NCBI GenBank assembly: GCA_963830775.1
Contig: CAWHNT010000012.1
Span: 28,376-92,375 of the forward strand
DNA: 64,000 nt
DNA from: CAWHNT01 sp963830775
Lineage (GTDB): Bacteria; Pseudomonadota; Alphaproteobacteria; Geminicoccales; Geminicoccaceae
Reading direction: 5' to 3'
Part shown: in pieces, positions 55,760-63,746 of the stretch
How positions within the stretch are numbered: the stretch's first letter is position 1
How the letters are laid out: each line of letters opens with the position of its first letter
Position numbers and translations under genes: made by a program
The notes under the pieces: model-generated
Databases searched by the model: none
What the model was told of the DNA's origin: nothing
The model's input: only the letters and a program-made list of their open reading frames with translations

Positions 55760-56502
55760 CCGGCGCGCTGGCCGGCAGGCGGGCCATCGTCACCGGCGGC
55801 GCCAGCGGCATCGGGCGGGCCATCGTCCTGGCGCTGGCGGCCGAGGGCTGCCGGGTCGCGATCGCCGACCGGGCCGGGCCTGAGCGGATGGAGGAGGTCG
55901 CGGCTGCTGCGAGTGGTGGTCGGGCATTCCCGGTCGGGGTCGACGTTGCCGACGAGGCCCAGGTCCTGGCGATGTTCGATGCCGCCCTGCCACGCCTGGG
56001 TGGGCTCGACATCCTGGTCAACAATGCCGGCATCCTGCTCGACAAGCCGCTCCTGGACACCACAGCCGAGGAGTTCGACCGGCTGATCGCGGTCAATCTG
56101 CGCGGCGTGTTCCTGGTCGGCCGCGAGGCGATCCGCGCCATGTCCCGCCAGGGCGGGGGCAGGGTCATCAACGTGGCCTCGGAGCTGGCCTATCTCGGCC
56201 GCGAGAACTGCTCCGTCTACTGCGCTTCCAAGGGCGGGGTGCTGTCGATGACCCGCTCCTGGGCGCGCGAGTTCGCGCCCCGGATCCTGGTCAACGCCAT
56301 CGCCCCCGGACCCACCGACACCCCCATGCTGGGCCCCGGCTCCACCTCGCCCGAGACGCTGGCCAAGGAGGCGCTGAACCCGCTGGGCCGCATCGCGCAG
56401 CCTGAGGAGATCGCGGCGGCGGCCGTGTTCCTGGCCGGACCGGGCGCCACTTTCATGACCGGACAGTGCATCAGCCCGAACGGCGGGGCGGCGATGTTCT
56501 AG
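55756..56502 (+). CDS. short-chain dehydrogenase 2 of the cluster
   Basis: Intact 248 residues; GTG start overlapping the previous stop (GTGA). Motifs: AIVTGGASGIGRAIVLALAA, DVADEAQVLAMFDAALPRLG, LDILVNNAGILLDKPLLDTT, VINVASELAYLGRENCSVYC with the Ser, and YCASKGGVLSMTRSWAREFA with Tyr-x-x-x-Lys. PGPTDTPMLGPGSTSPETLA is a substrate loop. It is the third enzyme of the cluster. Two consecutive SDRs suggest oxidation of two alcohol functions, or both directions in a pathway. NAD(H) is suggested by Asp at the end of strand 2 (VAIADRAG). Confidence 0.9.
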   Translation: MTGALAGRRAIVTGGASGIGRAIVLALAAEGCRVAIADRAGPERMEEVAAAASGGRAFPVGVDVADEAQVLAMFDAALPRLGGLDILVNNAGILLDKPLLDTTAEEFDRLIAVNLRGVFLVGREAIRAMSRQGGGRVINVASELAYLGRENCSVYCASKGGVLSMTRSWAREFAPRILVNAIAPGPTDTPMLGPGSTSPETLAKEALNPLGRIAQPEEIAAAAVFLAGPGATFMTGQCISPNGGAAMF

Positions 56503-56536
56503 CCGGATGCATGCTGGCGTGGATGAGGGGATGGGG

Positions 56537-57310
56537 ATGGCGGAGAGCGTGTTCCTGGCCGAGCTGACCTGGCCGGAGTTCGAGCGGAAGGTGCAGGAAG
56601 GGGTCACCGTGTTCCTGCCCCTGGGTGCTACCGAGCAGCACGGGCCGCATATGGCGATGTCGGTCGACGTCGTCCTGCCGACCGCCGTCTGCGAGCGGGT
56701 GGCGCGCAATGTCGGCGGGCTGGTCGCCCCCACCATCCCCTACGGCTACAAGTCCCAGCCGCGGTCGGGCGGCGGCGAGGCGTTCCCGGGCACCACCAGC
56801 CTCGACGCCAATACCTTCTCGCTCGTCCTCCGCGACATCATCCGCAGCCTCGGCCAGGACGGCGTGCGCCGCCTCGTCGTGGTCAACGGCCATTTCGAGA
56901 ACTGCTGGCCGGCCGTCGAGGGCGTCGATCTGGCCTTGCGCGAGCTCAGGCGCGACGGCATCGCCGACATGCAGGTGATGCGCCTGGAATATTGGGACTT
57001 CGTCCAGCGCAGCACGCTCGACCGGCTGTTCCCGGACGGCTTCCCCGGCACCGAGCTCGAGCATGCGAGCCTGCTCGAGACTTCGCTCATGCTGCTGCTG
57101 CGCCCCGACCTGGTCGATATGGAGAAGGTGCCCGACGACGGCCCTGCCAGGTTCCCGACCTACGACCGGCATCCCGTGCCCAAGGGCTTCGTGCCGGCCT
57201 CGGGCGTGCTGGCCCGCGCGGAACGCGCCACTGCCGAGCAGGGGCAGTGGCTCATGGACGACCATGTGGAGCTGATCACCAAGGCCGTGCGGGCGGAGTT
57301 TCGGCTGTAG
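56537..57310 (+). CDS. creatininase-family amidohydrolase
   Basis: 257 residues. The Zn/Mn-site segments VFLPLGATEQHGPHMAMSVD (Glu-x-His motif) and VVNGHFENCWPAVEGVDLAL, the NGH(G/F)xN motif, are typical of the creatininase family; DMEKVPDDGPARFPTYDRHP and GVLARAERATAEQGQWLMDD follow. Members hydrolyse cyclic amides (creatinine, or mycofactocin precursor and others). The Asn-Gly-His-Phe-Glu-Asn form has Phe for the more common Gly. I choose ATG 56537, with GAGGGG 7 bases upstream; ATG at 56531 or 56507 is possible. As last gene of the plus-strand cluster it suggests an amide or lactam is the substrate of the pathway. Confidence 0.88.
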   Translation: MAESVFLAELTWPEFERKVQEGVTVFLPLGATEQHGPHMAMSVDVVLPTAVCERVARNVGGLVAPTIPYGYKSQPRSGGGEAFPGTTSLDANTFSLVLRDIIRSLGQDGVRRLVVVNGHFENCWPAVEGVDLALRELRRDGIADMQVMRLEYWDFVQRSTLDRLFPDGFPGTELEHASLLETSLMLLLRPDLVDMEKVPDDGPARFPTYDRHPVPKGFVPASGVLARAERATAEQGQWLMDDHVELITKAVRAEFRL

Positions 57311-57428
57311 CGGTCCGCTCTAGCCGTTTGGCATTGCCCGGCTGACCCTGGTCCTACCATATGGCACGTCGCAGATTGTAACATGACTGCCCTTGGCCCA
57401 TCTTGCCTGGCACCTCGGGGGCCAGTCC

Positions 57429-59222
57429 ATGCAAGATGCTGACCCATGTCCCGGCCTCGCGCTTGTCCATGGACCGACGCCGCAGCGGCGTGCGGCGGCC
57501 GTCGTGTTCATCGAGGTCGTCGGTTATACCCGGCTGCTGGAGCTCGACGAGGAGGGGACGTACCAGAACTGGATGGCGTTGCGCTCCGACGTCATCGAGC
57601 CGTTTCTCTCCCTGAACGGCGGCGATGTCGTGAACGGCACGGGAGACGGCTTCCTCGTCATGTTCAACGGCGGCATCGATGCCGTGAAGTTCGCCCTCGA
57701 CGTCCAGCGGTCGCTCGGCACCAGATCGGATGCGGCCGACCAGCGGAACGCAGTCAAGATCAGGATCTCCGCCAATCTCTGTGACGTCATCTTCGATCAG
57801 GGTGAGATATTCGGAGAAGGCGTCAATATTGCGTCACGGCTCCTGGAGTTCGCGGATGCGGGCGGGATCGTGATCTCCGGCAGCCTGCACGAGCGTGTGA
57901 GCCAGACGCTCTTGTTTCACCGGGTCGACCTCGGATTTCTCAATCTGCGGAACATCGAGCGCCGGGTCCGTGCGCTCAAGATCATGCCACTGGAGCTTGC
58001 TCCGCCCACGCCCGTGGCGCCCAGCCGTCATCAGCCTTCGGTTGCTGCCCTTCCGATGCGCACCTACGGGCTGAATCCGCCGGACGACTATCTGGCTCAG
58101 GGCATCGTCCACGAGATCGTGGCCTCGCTCGCCTCGTTGCGCGAGCTGTTCGTCATATCGAGCAGCTCGACGGTCGCAGAAGCCCTGTCGTCCTACGACA
58201 GGGCAAGCATCGGTCATGTGCTGGGAGTGCGCTACCTGGTCGCCAGCACCATTACTTGCGTCCGTGACGGCTTTCGGCTGCTCGTCGAGCTGAGCGACAC
58301 GGAAACCGCCTCCGTGATATGGACGGAGCATTTCAAGTTCTCGTACGATCACCTCTTTCGTGTACAGCAGGAGATCGCCGGAAAGGTGGCCTACGCTCTC
58401 CTCCCGCACATCCGACTGACCGAGCTCAATCGAGCCCAGCGCAAGCACCCCACCAACATGGACGCCTACGATTTCGTGCTGAGGGGGATGTATCGGCTGT
58501 ATCGGCTGGGCGAAGAGGATTTCACGGCGTCACGCGCGCTGTTCCTGGAGGCTGTCGAGCGCGATCCGCACTACGCGACGGCACTGGCCATGCTCGCCAA
58601 GTGGTACATCCTCAATATCGGGGAAGGGCGCTCCCTCGACATCCGCGCCAATTCCAGCGAGGCGCTTCGCTGCGCCTCGCTGGCGCTCGAGGACAGCCCG
58701 TCCGACCCGCTGGCGCTCGCCGTCTATGGCCATACCAAGTCATTCCTGTTCGCCGCCTACGATGAGGCGATCGATGCATTCGGCCGAGCCATTGCCGCCA
58801 ACCCGAACTCCGCGCTCGCCTGGGGCTTCAGCGCTCCCACCTATTGCTATGTAGGCGACGCCCAGGAAGCAACGGAGCGGGCAAAGCGTGCCCTGGCCCT
58901 GTCGCCGATGGAGCCGTTCGCCTATTTCTATCGGACGACATTGACATTGTCGAATTACTTCAACGGGCTGTACGAGGACTCGGTATTCTGGGGTCGCAAG
59001 ACGATGTGGACTGCACCCAGGTTCGTGGCCAACCTGCGCCCGCTGGCGGCCAGCCTGGCTGCGCTCGGCCGGCTTGTGGAGGCGCGGGAGGTCGGTGCCG
59101 AGCTGTTGAAGCTGAACCCGGATTTCCGGGTCAGGCAGTTCTGCGAGTGGTACCCCCTGAAGCGTCCCGAGCAGCGGGCCCTGCTGGTCGACCACCTGCT
59201 GGCCGCAGGCCTGCCCGAATAG
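57429..59222 (+). CDS. class III nucleotide-cyclase-like domain with TolB-like domain and TPR repeats
   Basis: 597 residues. The catalytic domain (about 20-200) begins AAAVVFIEVVGYTRLLELDE, where the usual first metal Asp (AADVVGY) is Glu. LSLNGGDVVNGTGDGFLVMF keeps the second Asp, but the Lys that selects adenine is Asn; RISANLCDVIFDQGEIFGEG VNIASRL keeps Asn and Arg. The middle (about 215-340) is like the TolB N-terminal domain, and the C-terminus contains tetratricopeptide helices (SSEALRCASLALEDSPSDPL, DEAIDAFGRAIAANPNSALA, EATERAKRALALSPMEPF). Comparable multi-domain cyclases are common in rhizobia. With altered site residues it may be inactive, or use another substrate. Confidence 0.85.
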   Translation: MQDADPCPGLALVHGPTPQRRAAAVVFIEVVGYTRLLELDEEGTYQNWMALRSDVIEPFLSLNGGDVVNGTGDGFLVMFNGGIDAVKFALDVQRSLGTRSDAADQRNAVKIRISANLCDVIFDQGEIFGEGVNIASRLLEFADAGGIVISGSLHERVSQTLLFHRVDLGFLNLRNIERRVRALKIMPLELAPPTPVAPSRHQPSVAALPMRTYGLNPPDDYLAQGIVHEIVASLASLRELFVISSSSTVAEALSSYDRASIGHVLGVRYLVASTITCVRDGFRLLVELSDTETASVIWTEHFKFSYDHLFRVQQEIAGKVAYALLPHIRLTELNRAQRKHPTNMDAYDFVLRGMYRLYRLGEEDFTASRALFLEAVERDPHYATALAMLAKWYILNIGEGRSLDIRANSSEALRCASLALEDSPSDPLALAVYGHTKSFLFAAYDEAIDAFGRAIAANPNSALAWGFSAPTYCYVGDAQEATERAKRALALSPMEPFAYFYRTTLTLSNYFNGLYEDSVFWGRKTMWTAPRFVANLRPLAASLAALGRLVEAREVGAELLKLNPDFRVRQFCEWYPLKRPEQRALLVDHLLAAGLPE

Positions 59223-59286
59223 GAGGTCCTCGACCAGCGAGAGACGGCAGCAATCCGCAAGCGGAGCTTGTCATGAGGAGAGGCGG

Positions 59287-60237
59287 TTGAGCTCTCTTGG
59301 CCGGCGGCTCCAGGCCGGCGAGATCATCGTCCTGGACGGCGGCATAGGCACCGAGGTGCAAAAGCGGACAGGCTCGATCGACCCCGCTGCCTGGAGCGGC
59401 TTCAGCCATCTGCACCATCCCGAGGCGGTGCTTGCCATCCATCGTGACTACATCTTGGCCGGGGCGCAGGTGATCACGGCCAATACGTTTTCTTCGGCCA
59501 GGCACATTCTTCAGTGCGTGGGCCTCGGTGACGAGTTCGAGAGCATCAATCGCCTGGCGGTGGATCTGGCGAAGCGGGCGCGGGACGAGCACGCCACACA
59601 GGAGGTCTGGATCGCGGGCTCGCTCTCGACGATCCCACCGCTCGACCGCCCGGCCAGCATCCCCGCAGGTCCCGAGGTTCGGGACAATTATCGCCGGCAG
59701 GCGGCGATCCACGCTGAGGCCGGCGCTGATCTGCTGATCGCGGAGATGATCCTCGACGCGGAAGGCGGGGCCATCCTCCGCGATGCATGCCTGGAGTCGG
59801 GCCTGCCGGTGTGGCTCGGGTTCAGTGCCTCTCCGGCAGCAGACGGATCGGGCCTGCAGGCTTTCCGCGCTCCCGGCAAATACACGGCGATGCGAGACCA
59901 GCCTTTTGACGAGTTGCTGCGCGCCGTCCTCACGCCGGAGGTGCAGGTGGCGGGCGTGATGCACACGAAGCTGCCGCTCATGGTGCCGGCACTCCAGGCC
60001 CTGGCCCGGGCTTGGAAGGGGCCACGCATGGCCTACGCCGAGACCGGCCATGCCAGTGCCTACCTCTGGCACTTCGACGACCGCTCCGATGCCGAGGCCT
60101 ATGCCCGCCATGCCCGAACCTGGGTGGAGGAGCTCGGGGTGCAGTTGGTGGGCGGCTGTTGCGGCACCGGCCCGGAACATATCAGCCAGGTGAGCAGCAT
60201 GCTCCGCGGGCTGGAACGGCGAACGCCTCCGGGGTGA
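59287..60237 (+). CDS. homocysteine S-methyltransferase-family protein with altered zinc site
   Basis: 316 residues, TTG start at 59287 (MSSLGRRLQAGEIIVLDGGI). The family signature GGIGTEVQ, YILAGAQVITANTFSS and GGCCGTGPEHI (two zinc Cys) are present. The third zinc Cys normally lies in a GVNC motif; here the aligned segment is VAGVMHTKLPLMVPAL, with Met-His. If His can act as ligand the enzyme may still bind zinc. Family members methylate homocysteine or related thiols/selenols. GAGGAGAGGCGG stands upstream. Its end overlaps the convergent metalloprotease gene by 56 bases. Confidence 0.85.
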   Translation: MSSLGRRLQAGEIIVLDGGIGTEVQKRTGSIDPAAWSGFSHLHHPEAVLAIHRDYILAGAQVITANTFSSARHILQCVGLGDEFESINRLAVDLAKRARDEHATQEVWIAGSLSTIPPLDRPASIPAGPEVRDNYRRQAAIHAEAGADLLIAEMILDAEGGAILRDACLESGLPVWLGFSASPAADGSGLQAFRAPGKYTAMRDQPFDELLRAVLTPEVQVAGVMHTKLPLMVPALQALARAWKGPRMAYAETGHASAYLWHFDDRSDAEAYARHARTWVEELGVQLVGGCCGTGPEHISQVSSMLRGLERRTPPG

Positions 60238-62014
60238 GGTCGAGCCTGGCTTCAAGGATCAGCTCATCCCCGAAGCGATCGGCGCGGAGGATGCGCAGCT
60301 CGACGGGCGGCTCGAGCTCGCAGCGCTCCAGCGGCACCTGCGAGGTCTGGGTCGTGATCCCGGTGGCGACCGTCCGCCAGGGCGCACCTGTCCCGGCCTT
60401 GCGCGCCTGCACCGTATGCGTGAGCCGGCGGCTGTAGGCCTCGGGCCAGGCGATCGTCAGCAGCCGCGGCTTCCACTCGTCCGTGGCCCGCTCGATCGTC
60501 AGCAGATCCTTGCCTAATACCGGCATCTCGCGGGTCCGGTGGCCGGGCTCCAGGACGTCGACCACGATGTCGTCGACCACCAGCTCGAGCGCGCTCAGCC
60601 CTGCCTGATTCCCGACCACCACGTGGAAGGCGCCCGTATCCCGCCCCAGATCCGTGGCGGCCGCCTGCTTCAGCCCGATCGGGCTTGTGAACAGCTCACG
60701 CCCGGCATCGTCTCGTCCGATCACCATCACCCGTCCCGGCTTCGCGGCAGGCGCCAGCGCGGCGATCCCACCTGGAAACACGTGCGCGAGCCTGCCCTTG
60801 GGCGCTCCCCTCGTGAGCTCGTAGGTGCCGATCACGTGCAGGTAGGGCTTTCCCTCGGCCTTACTCGCAAACTCCGCCCGCTTCCTCTTCCTTACCCGGT
60901 CCCGCTCTCGCAGAGCCTTGAGGAGCCCACGGTAAGTGTAGGCGGAGACCCATAGTGGTTCCCCATAGGTCATCAGGTCGAACCATTGGTCGTAGGGCAG
61001 GACACCGGGCGGGTGGGTGGCGTCTCCAACGTCGAAGCCGTGGTGCCTTGTGGCGGCGCTCGAGAGTCTCCCGCCATAGTCATCCGGGAAGTGGCTGTCT
61101 TCCCTGGTCTGGCCCTCGCCGGTCCCGGGATGGAGCCGGCCCAGCATATGGGCGATCTCGTGCCCGGCGTAGGAGCCGTCGCTCGCCTCGGCAGGGCCGA
61201 TGCCGACGACATCGTATCGGGCGTCCGGTGGCACGTCCGAGACTGCGCCCACGAAGAACTCGGTCGGGTGGTGGACCAGCCCGTAGTAGAGCGTCTCCGG
61301 GTCCTGATCTTCCTCCAGCTCCCGGGCTCGGATCGCCAGCAGATGGGCACAGGCGAGATCGAACTTTTCCTGCCAAGCCCGGCCGGGATCGGCCAACGTG
61401 GTGCCCTCATCCGAATAGGGCGGGCAGAATCCCGGCGCGGGCTCGACCGTGATCTCGCTCCAGCGGAGCTCCGAGATCGGGAAGGCCCGCTCGAGGAAGG
61501 AGCGCACGGCAAGGCGATGCGCCGTCGTCGGCATGTGGACATCGCCCGTCGCCGGATCGCGGACGCGATAGCAGACCAGGCGGACAGAGAGGCTCGGACC
61601 CTCCTTGAAGTCCGCCCACACCGGGTCGTGGTCCAGCACCTGCAGGCCGATTTCCCGGTCGCCCCGGAGGATCGGCGTGACCTCCTTCAGTCTCAACTCC
61701 ACACGACCGATCGCGGTCTGCTCGGGCTCGAGAAGGAAGTACAAAGACCGTTCGAGGCTGCGCCGCTGGGCTTCGAGGTCCGGATGGTCTTCATCTGGCT
61801 GGAGCTCGATGCTTGAGCCGGAGCTCACAGCCTCACTCCTGCCGTCCCGAGCAACCTCCAGCATGGCCGTCACCGGAATGCCGGTGGCGAGGCCGGATGG
61901 GCGCAGGTAGACGCGGACGGCGGTTCTCTTGCCGGCCAGCAGCTCGATCGGGTCGACCATGCTCTGGATCGCTTGGACGACCTCGATACCCAGGACCTGG
62001 ATCCGCGGCGACAT
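60182..62014 (-). CDS. zincin-type metalloprotease-like protein
   Basis: 610 residues from ATG 62014. SYAGHEIAHMLGRLHPGTGE contains HEIAHMLGRLH, the metzincin pattern HExxHxxGxxH (about residues 280-290). An N-terminal beta-domain starts IQVLGIEVVQAIQSMVDPIE and the mid region includes TVEPAPGFCPPYSDEGTTLA and FDVGDATHPPGVLPYDQWFD followed by LMTYGEPLWVSAYTYRGLLK, in which MTYG would be the Met-turn. C-terminal region is strand-rich. No signal peptide is seen, so export, if any, would need another route. Substrate unknown. It precedes no obvious partner except the two genes upstream. Confidence 0.8.
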   Translation of the reverse strand: MSPRIQVLGIEVVQAIQSMVDPIELLAGKRTAVRVYLRPSGLATGIPVTAMLEVARDGRSEAVSSGSSIELQPDEDHPDLEAQRRSLERSLYFLLEPEQTAIGRVELRLKEVTPILRGDREIGLQVLDHDPVWADFKEGPSLSVRLVCYRVRDPATGDVHMPTTAHRLAVRSFLERAFPISELRWSEITVEPAPGFCPPYSDEGTTLADPGRAWQEKFDLACAHLLAIRARELEEDQDPETLYYGLVHHPTEFFVGAVSDVPPDARYDVVGIGPAEASDGSYAGHEIAHMLGRLHPGTGEGQTREDSHFPDDYGGRLSSAATRHHGFDVGDATHPPGVLPYDQWFDLMTYGEPLWVSAYTYRGLLKALRERDRVRKRKRAEFASKAEGKPYLHVIGTYELTRGAPKGRLAHVFPGGIAALAPAAKPGRVMVIGRDDAGRELFTSPIGLKQAAATDLGRDTGAFHVVVGNQAGLSALELVVDDIVVDVLEPGHRTREMPVLGKDLLTIERATDEWKPRLLTIAWPEAYSRRLTHTVQARKAGTGAPWRTVATGITTQTSQVPLERCELEPPVELRILRADRFGDELILEARLDLTPEAFAVPARGACCSPG

Positions 62015-62059
62015 TGCATGTTCCCTTCCGACCGGGTTCGCGCCGAGCGGTGCCGCCTG

Positions 62060-62821
62060 CTAGATGGCATACCCGTGGAGGCCGTAAATCTCGGCCAGCT
62101 CACCGAGCCGCCGGACCTCCGAGGGGAAATCCCGGTTGCGGATCACCTTCGTCGACTGGGCCCAGCGCGAGCCCGGTCTCACCAGGACCGAGAAGCAGTC
62201 GGTGAGGAGCTGGTCGCTGTCCCAGCCGAACAGCTCCTGGCTCCGGCAGCATAGGCCCGCCTCCGCAGCACAGGCCGCGACCGTGCCACCGCTCACGCCG
62301 GCATCGCGATAGTCGTGCAGGAGCGCGTCCTCATGTGCATCGCCGCTGAGGCACGCGGCGGCGTTCGAGTGGTGCAGGAAGGCGGCACCGTCGGCCGTCA
62401 ATGTCCTTGCAATCTCGGCGAGGTAGCCCCGCATCGTCGGCTCGTCGGCATGGACGAGGGAGAAGAAGCTGAAGACGAGGTCGACGCTCGAGCCCTCGAC
62501 GCCCGCGAGACCCGCTCCGTCGCCCCGCAGGCAGTCGACCTGAGGATGATGCCCGAACAGCTTCATGCATCCTTCGACGCACTGCGCAGTCATGTCGACC
62601 AGGATCAGCCTGCCGCAGTGCGGCTCTAGGAACCGTGACAGACGGCCATGACCGCAGCCAATCTCCAGGACGGTCCGGGCAGGGAGGAACATGTGGATGC
62701 GCGGCAGGATGGTGCCGTACCACTGGACATCGGTGCCGCGCCAGCGGCTCGCCCACTGCTCGCCGGCATGCGACCAGTCGTAGTTGTCGTAGTAGGCTTT
62801 GTTGTCGGCGAGCGTGCCCAT
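62060..62821 (-). CDS. class I SAM-dependent methyltransferase
   Basis: 253 residues starting MGTLADNKAYYDNYDWSHAG. Motif I VLEIGCGHGRLSRFLEPHCG, motif II-like LILVDMTAQCVEGCMKLFGH, then GSSVDLVFSFFSLVHADEPT (post-motif II) and ARTLTADGAAFLHHSNAAAC. The product is a typical Rossmann methyltransferase of the Methyltransf_25/11 type. The acceptor is unknown. It lies 45 bases after the start of the protease gene on the same strand and 16 bases after the PAP2-like gene, so the three may be cotranscribed. Confidence 0.88.
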   Translation of the reverse strand: MGTLADNKAYYDNYDWSHAGEQWASRWRGTDVQWYGTILPRIHMFLPARTVLEIGCGHGRLSRFLEPHCGRLILVDMTAQCVEGCMKLFGHHPQVDCLRGDGAGLAGVEGSSVDLVFSFFSLVHADEPTMRGYLAEIARTLTADGAAFLHHSNAAACLSGDAHEDALLHDYRDAGVSGGTVAACAAEAGLCCRSQELFGWDSDQLLTDCFSVLVRPGSRWAQSTKVIRNRDFPSEVRRLGELAEIYGLHGYAI

Positions 62822-62837
62822 GGGCTGGCGGGGCCTT

Positions 62838-63746
62838 TCACCCGGCCTTCTTCCGTTCGGGGTGATCGAGGAACCGGTAGCCGGACTGGAGGGCGTGGTC
62901 GGCCTCCCACTCGCCCTTCGCCGCCTCGATGAGCTTCTTGAAGTTCCCGTTACGCTCCATGAGCCTCCAGGCGCCGACGGCGAGGAGCTTGCCGGCCTCG
63001 GTGTCGGATTTGAAGTGGACTCCGGCCCATTCCCGATTCTCGGCGATGCGCTGGGTGATCCGGTCGAGCTCGTCGGCCAGGGTGACCTGTGGCTCGTTCG
63101 GCGACGGTACCCCGATCCTGTCACTGAGCACCTTCTTCAGCGCACAGCCGATCAGCTGAGCCTGCGCGGCATGGCCGCCCGGATACGAGGAGAAGGTCGG
63201 CACCCGGACCATCGGGCGGATCGAAGGGTCGAGCTGGGAGGGCCGCCTCCGCCCGAAGACCTCCTTGTAATACTGCACCAGTGTCCAGCCGATCAGGTCC
63301 ACGATCCGGACCAGACTGGAGGTGAGGGGGTGCGAGTGGGCGTCGAACTCGCAGAGATTCTCGTACGGACCGATATAGTCGAAGATCTCCGCGATGATCT
63401 CGTCGGCTCGCTCGCGCCGGCCCTCATGGTCACGCTTGATCCGCAGGTCCTGGAGCTCGCGCTGTGTCTGGCCGCTATGCTCGGCCGGAGGGTCGGGCAG
63501 CTCGATCTCCGACTGCCACCCGGTCCGCATCAGGAATTCGACGAGATAGACCGTATGCCGCCACTCGTGGCGGTCGATCAGGCCTTCGCCATAGACGAGG
63601 TGAATCTGGCTGCGATAGGGATGGGCTCCCTCGTCGTTCGGGCCCATTCCCATGCCCATTCCCATCCCTAGGAGATGGCTGATCCTGGAGTTCCGGCTCC
63701 CTGCCTCACCTCTGCCGGGTGCCAGGTCGATCGTCGAACTGCTCAT
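62838..63746 (-). CDS. PAP2/vanadium-haloperoxidase-fold protein
   Basis: 302 residues. The family's three motifs are visible: YYKEVFGRRRPSQLDPSI (K-x6-RP), SSYPGGHAAQAQLIGCALKK (PSGH type) and NREWAGVHFKSDTEAGKLLA (R-x5-H-x3-D). VTLADELDRITQRIAENREW is the helix before motif 3. The N-terminus carries a run of alternating Met-Gly (GMGMGMGMG) encoded by a hexamer repeat. No transmembrane helices, so it is a soluble vanadium-haloperoxidase-like or acid-phosphatase-like enzyme rather than a membrane lipid phosphatase. Cofactor and substrate unknown. Confidence 0.85.
   Translation of the reverse strand: MSSSTIDLAPGRGEAGSRNSRISHLLGMGMGMGMGPNDEGAHPYRSQIHLVYGEGLIDRHEWRHTVYLVEFLMRTGWQSEIELPDPPAEHSGQTQRELQDLRIKRDHEGRRERADEIIAEIFDYIGPYENLCEFDAHSHPLTSSLVRIVDLIGWTLVQYYKEVFGRRRPSQLDPSIRPMVRVPTFSSYPGGHAAQAQLIGCALKKVLSDRIGVPSPNEPQVTLADELDRITQRIAENREWAGVHFKSDTEAGKLLAVGAWRLMERNGNFKKLIEAAKGEWEADHALQSGYRFLDHPERKKAG
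63638..63668. repeat. short CCCAT(T/G) tandem repeat within the PAP2-like gene
   Basis: Four to five near-identical 6-base units (CCCATT, CCCATG, CCCATT, CCCATC) encode the alternating Gly-Met run near residue 27-35 of the PAP2-like protein. Such repeats change length by slippage without a frame change. Confidence 0.7.

Noticed and set aside
54974..56502. The two SDRs as one fused protein
   Set aside because: The first ends at TGA 55757-55759, overlapping the GTG of the second; both have complete domains.
63638..63668. CRISPR-like or other array
   Set aside because: Only a 6-base coding repeat for Gly-Met; no spacers.
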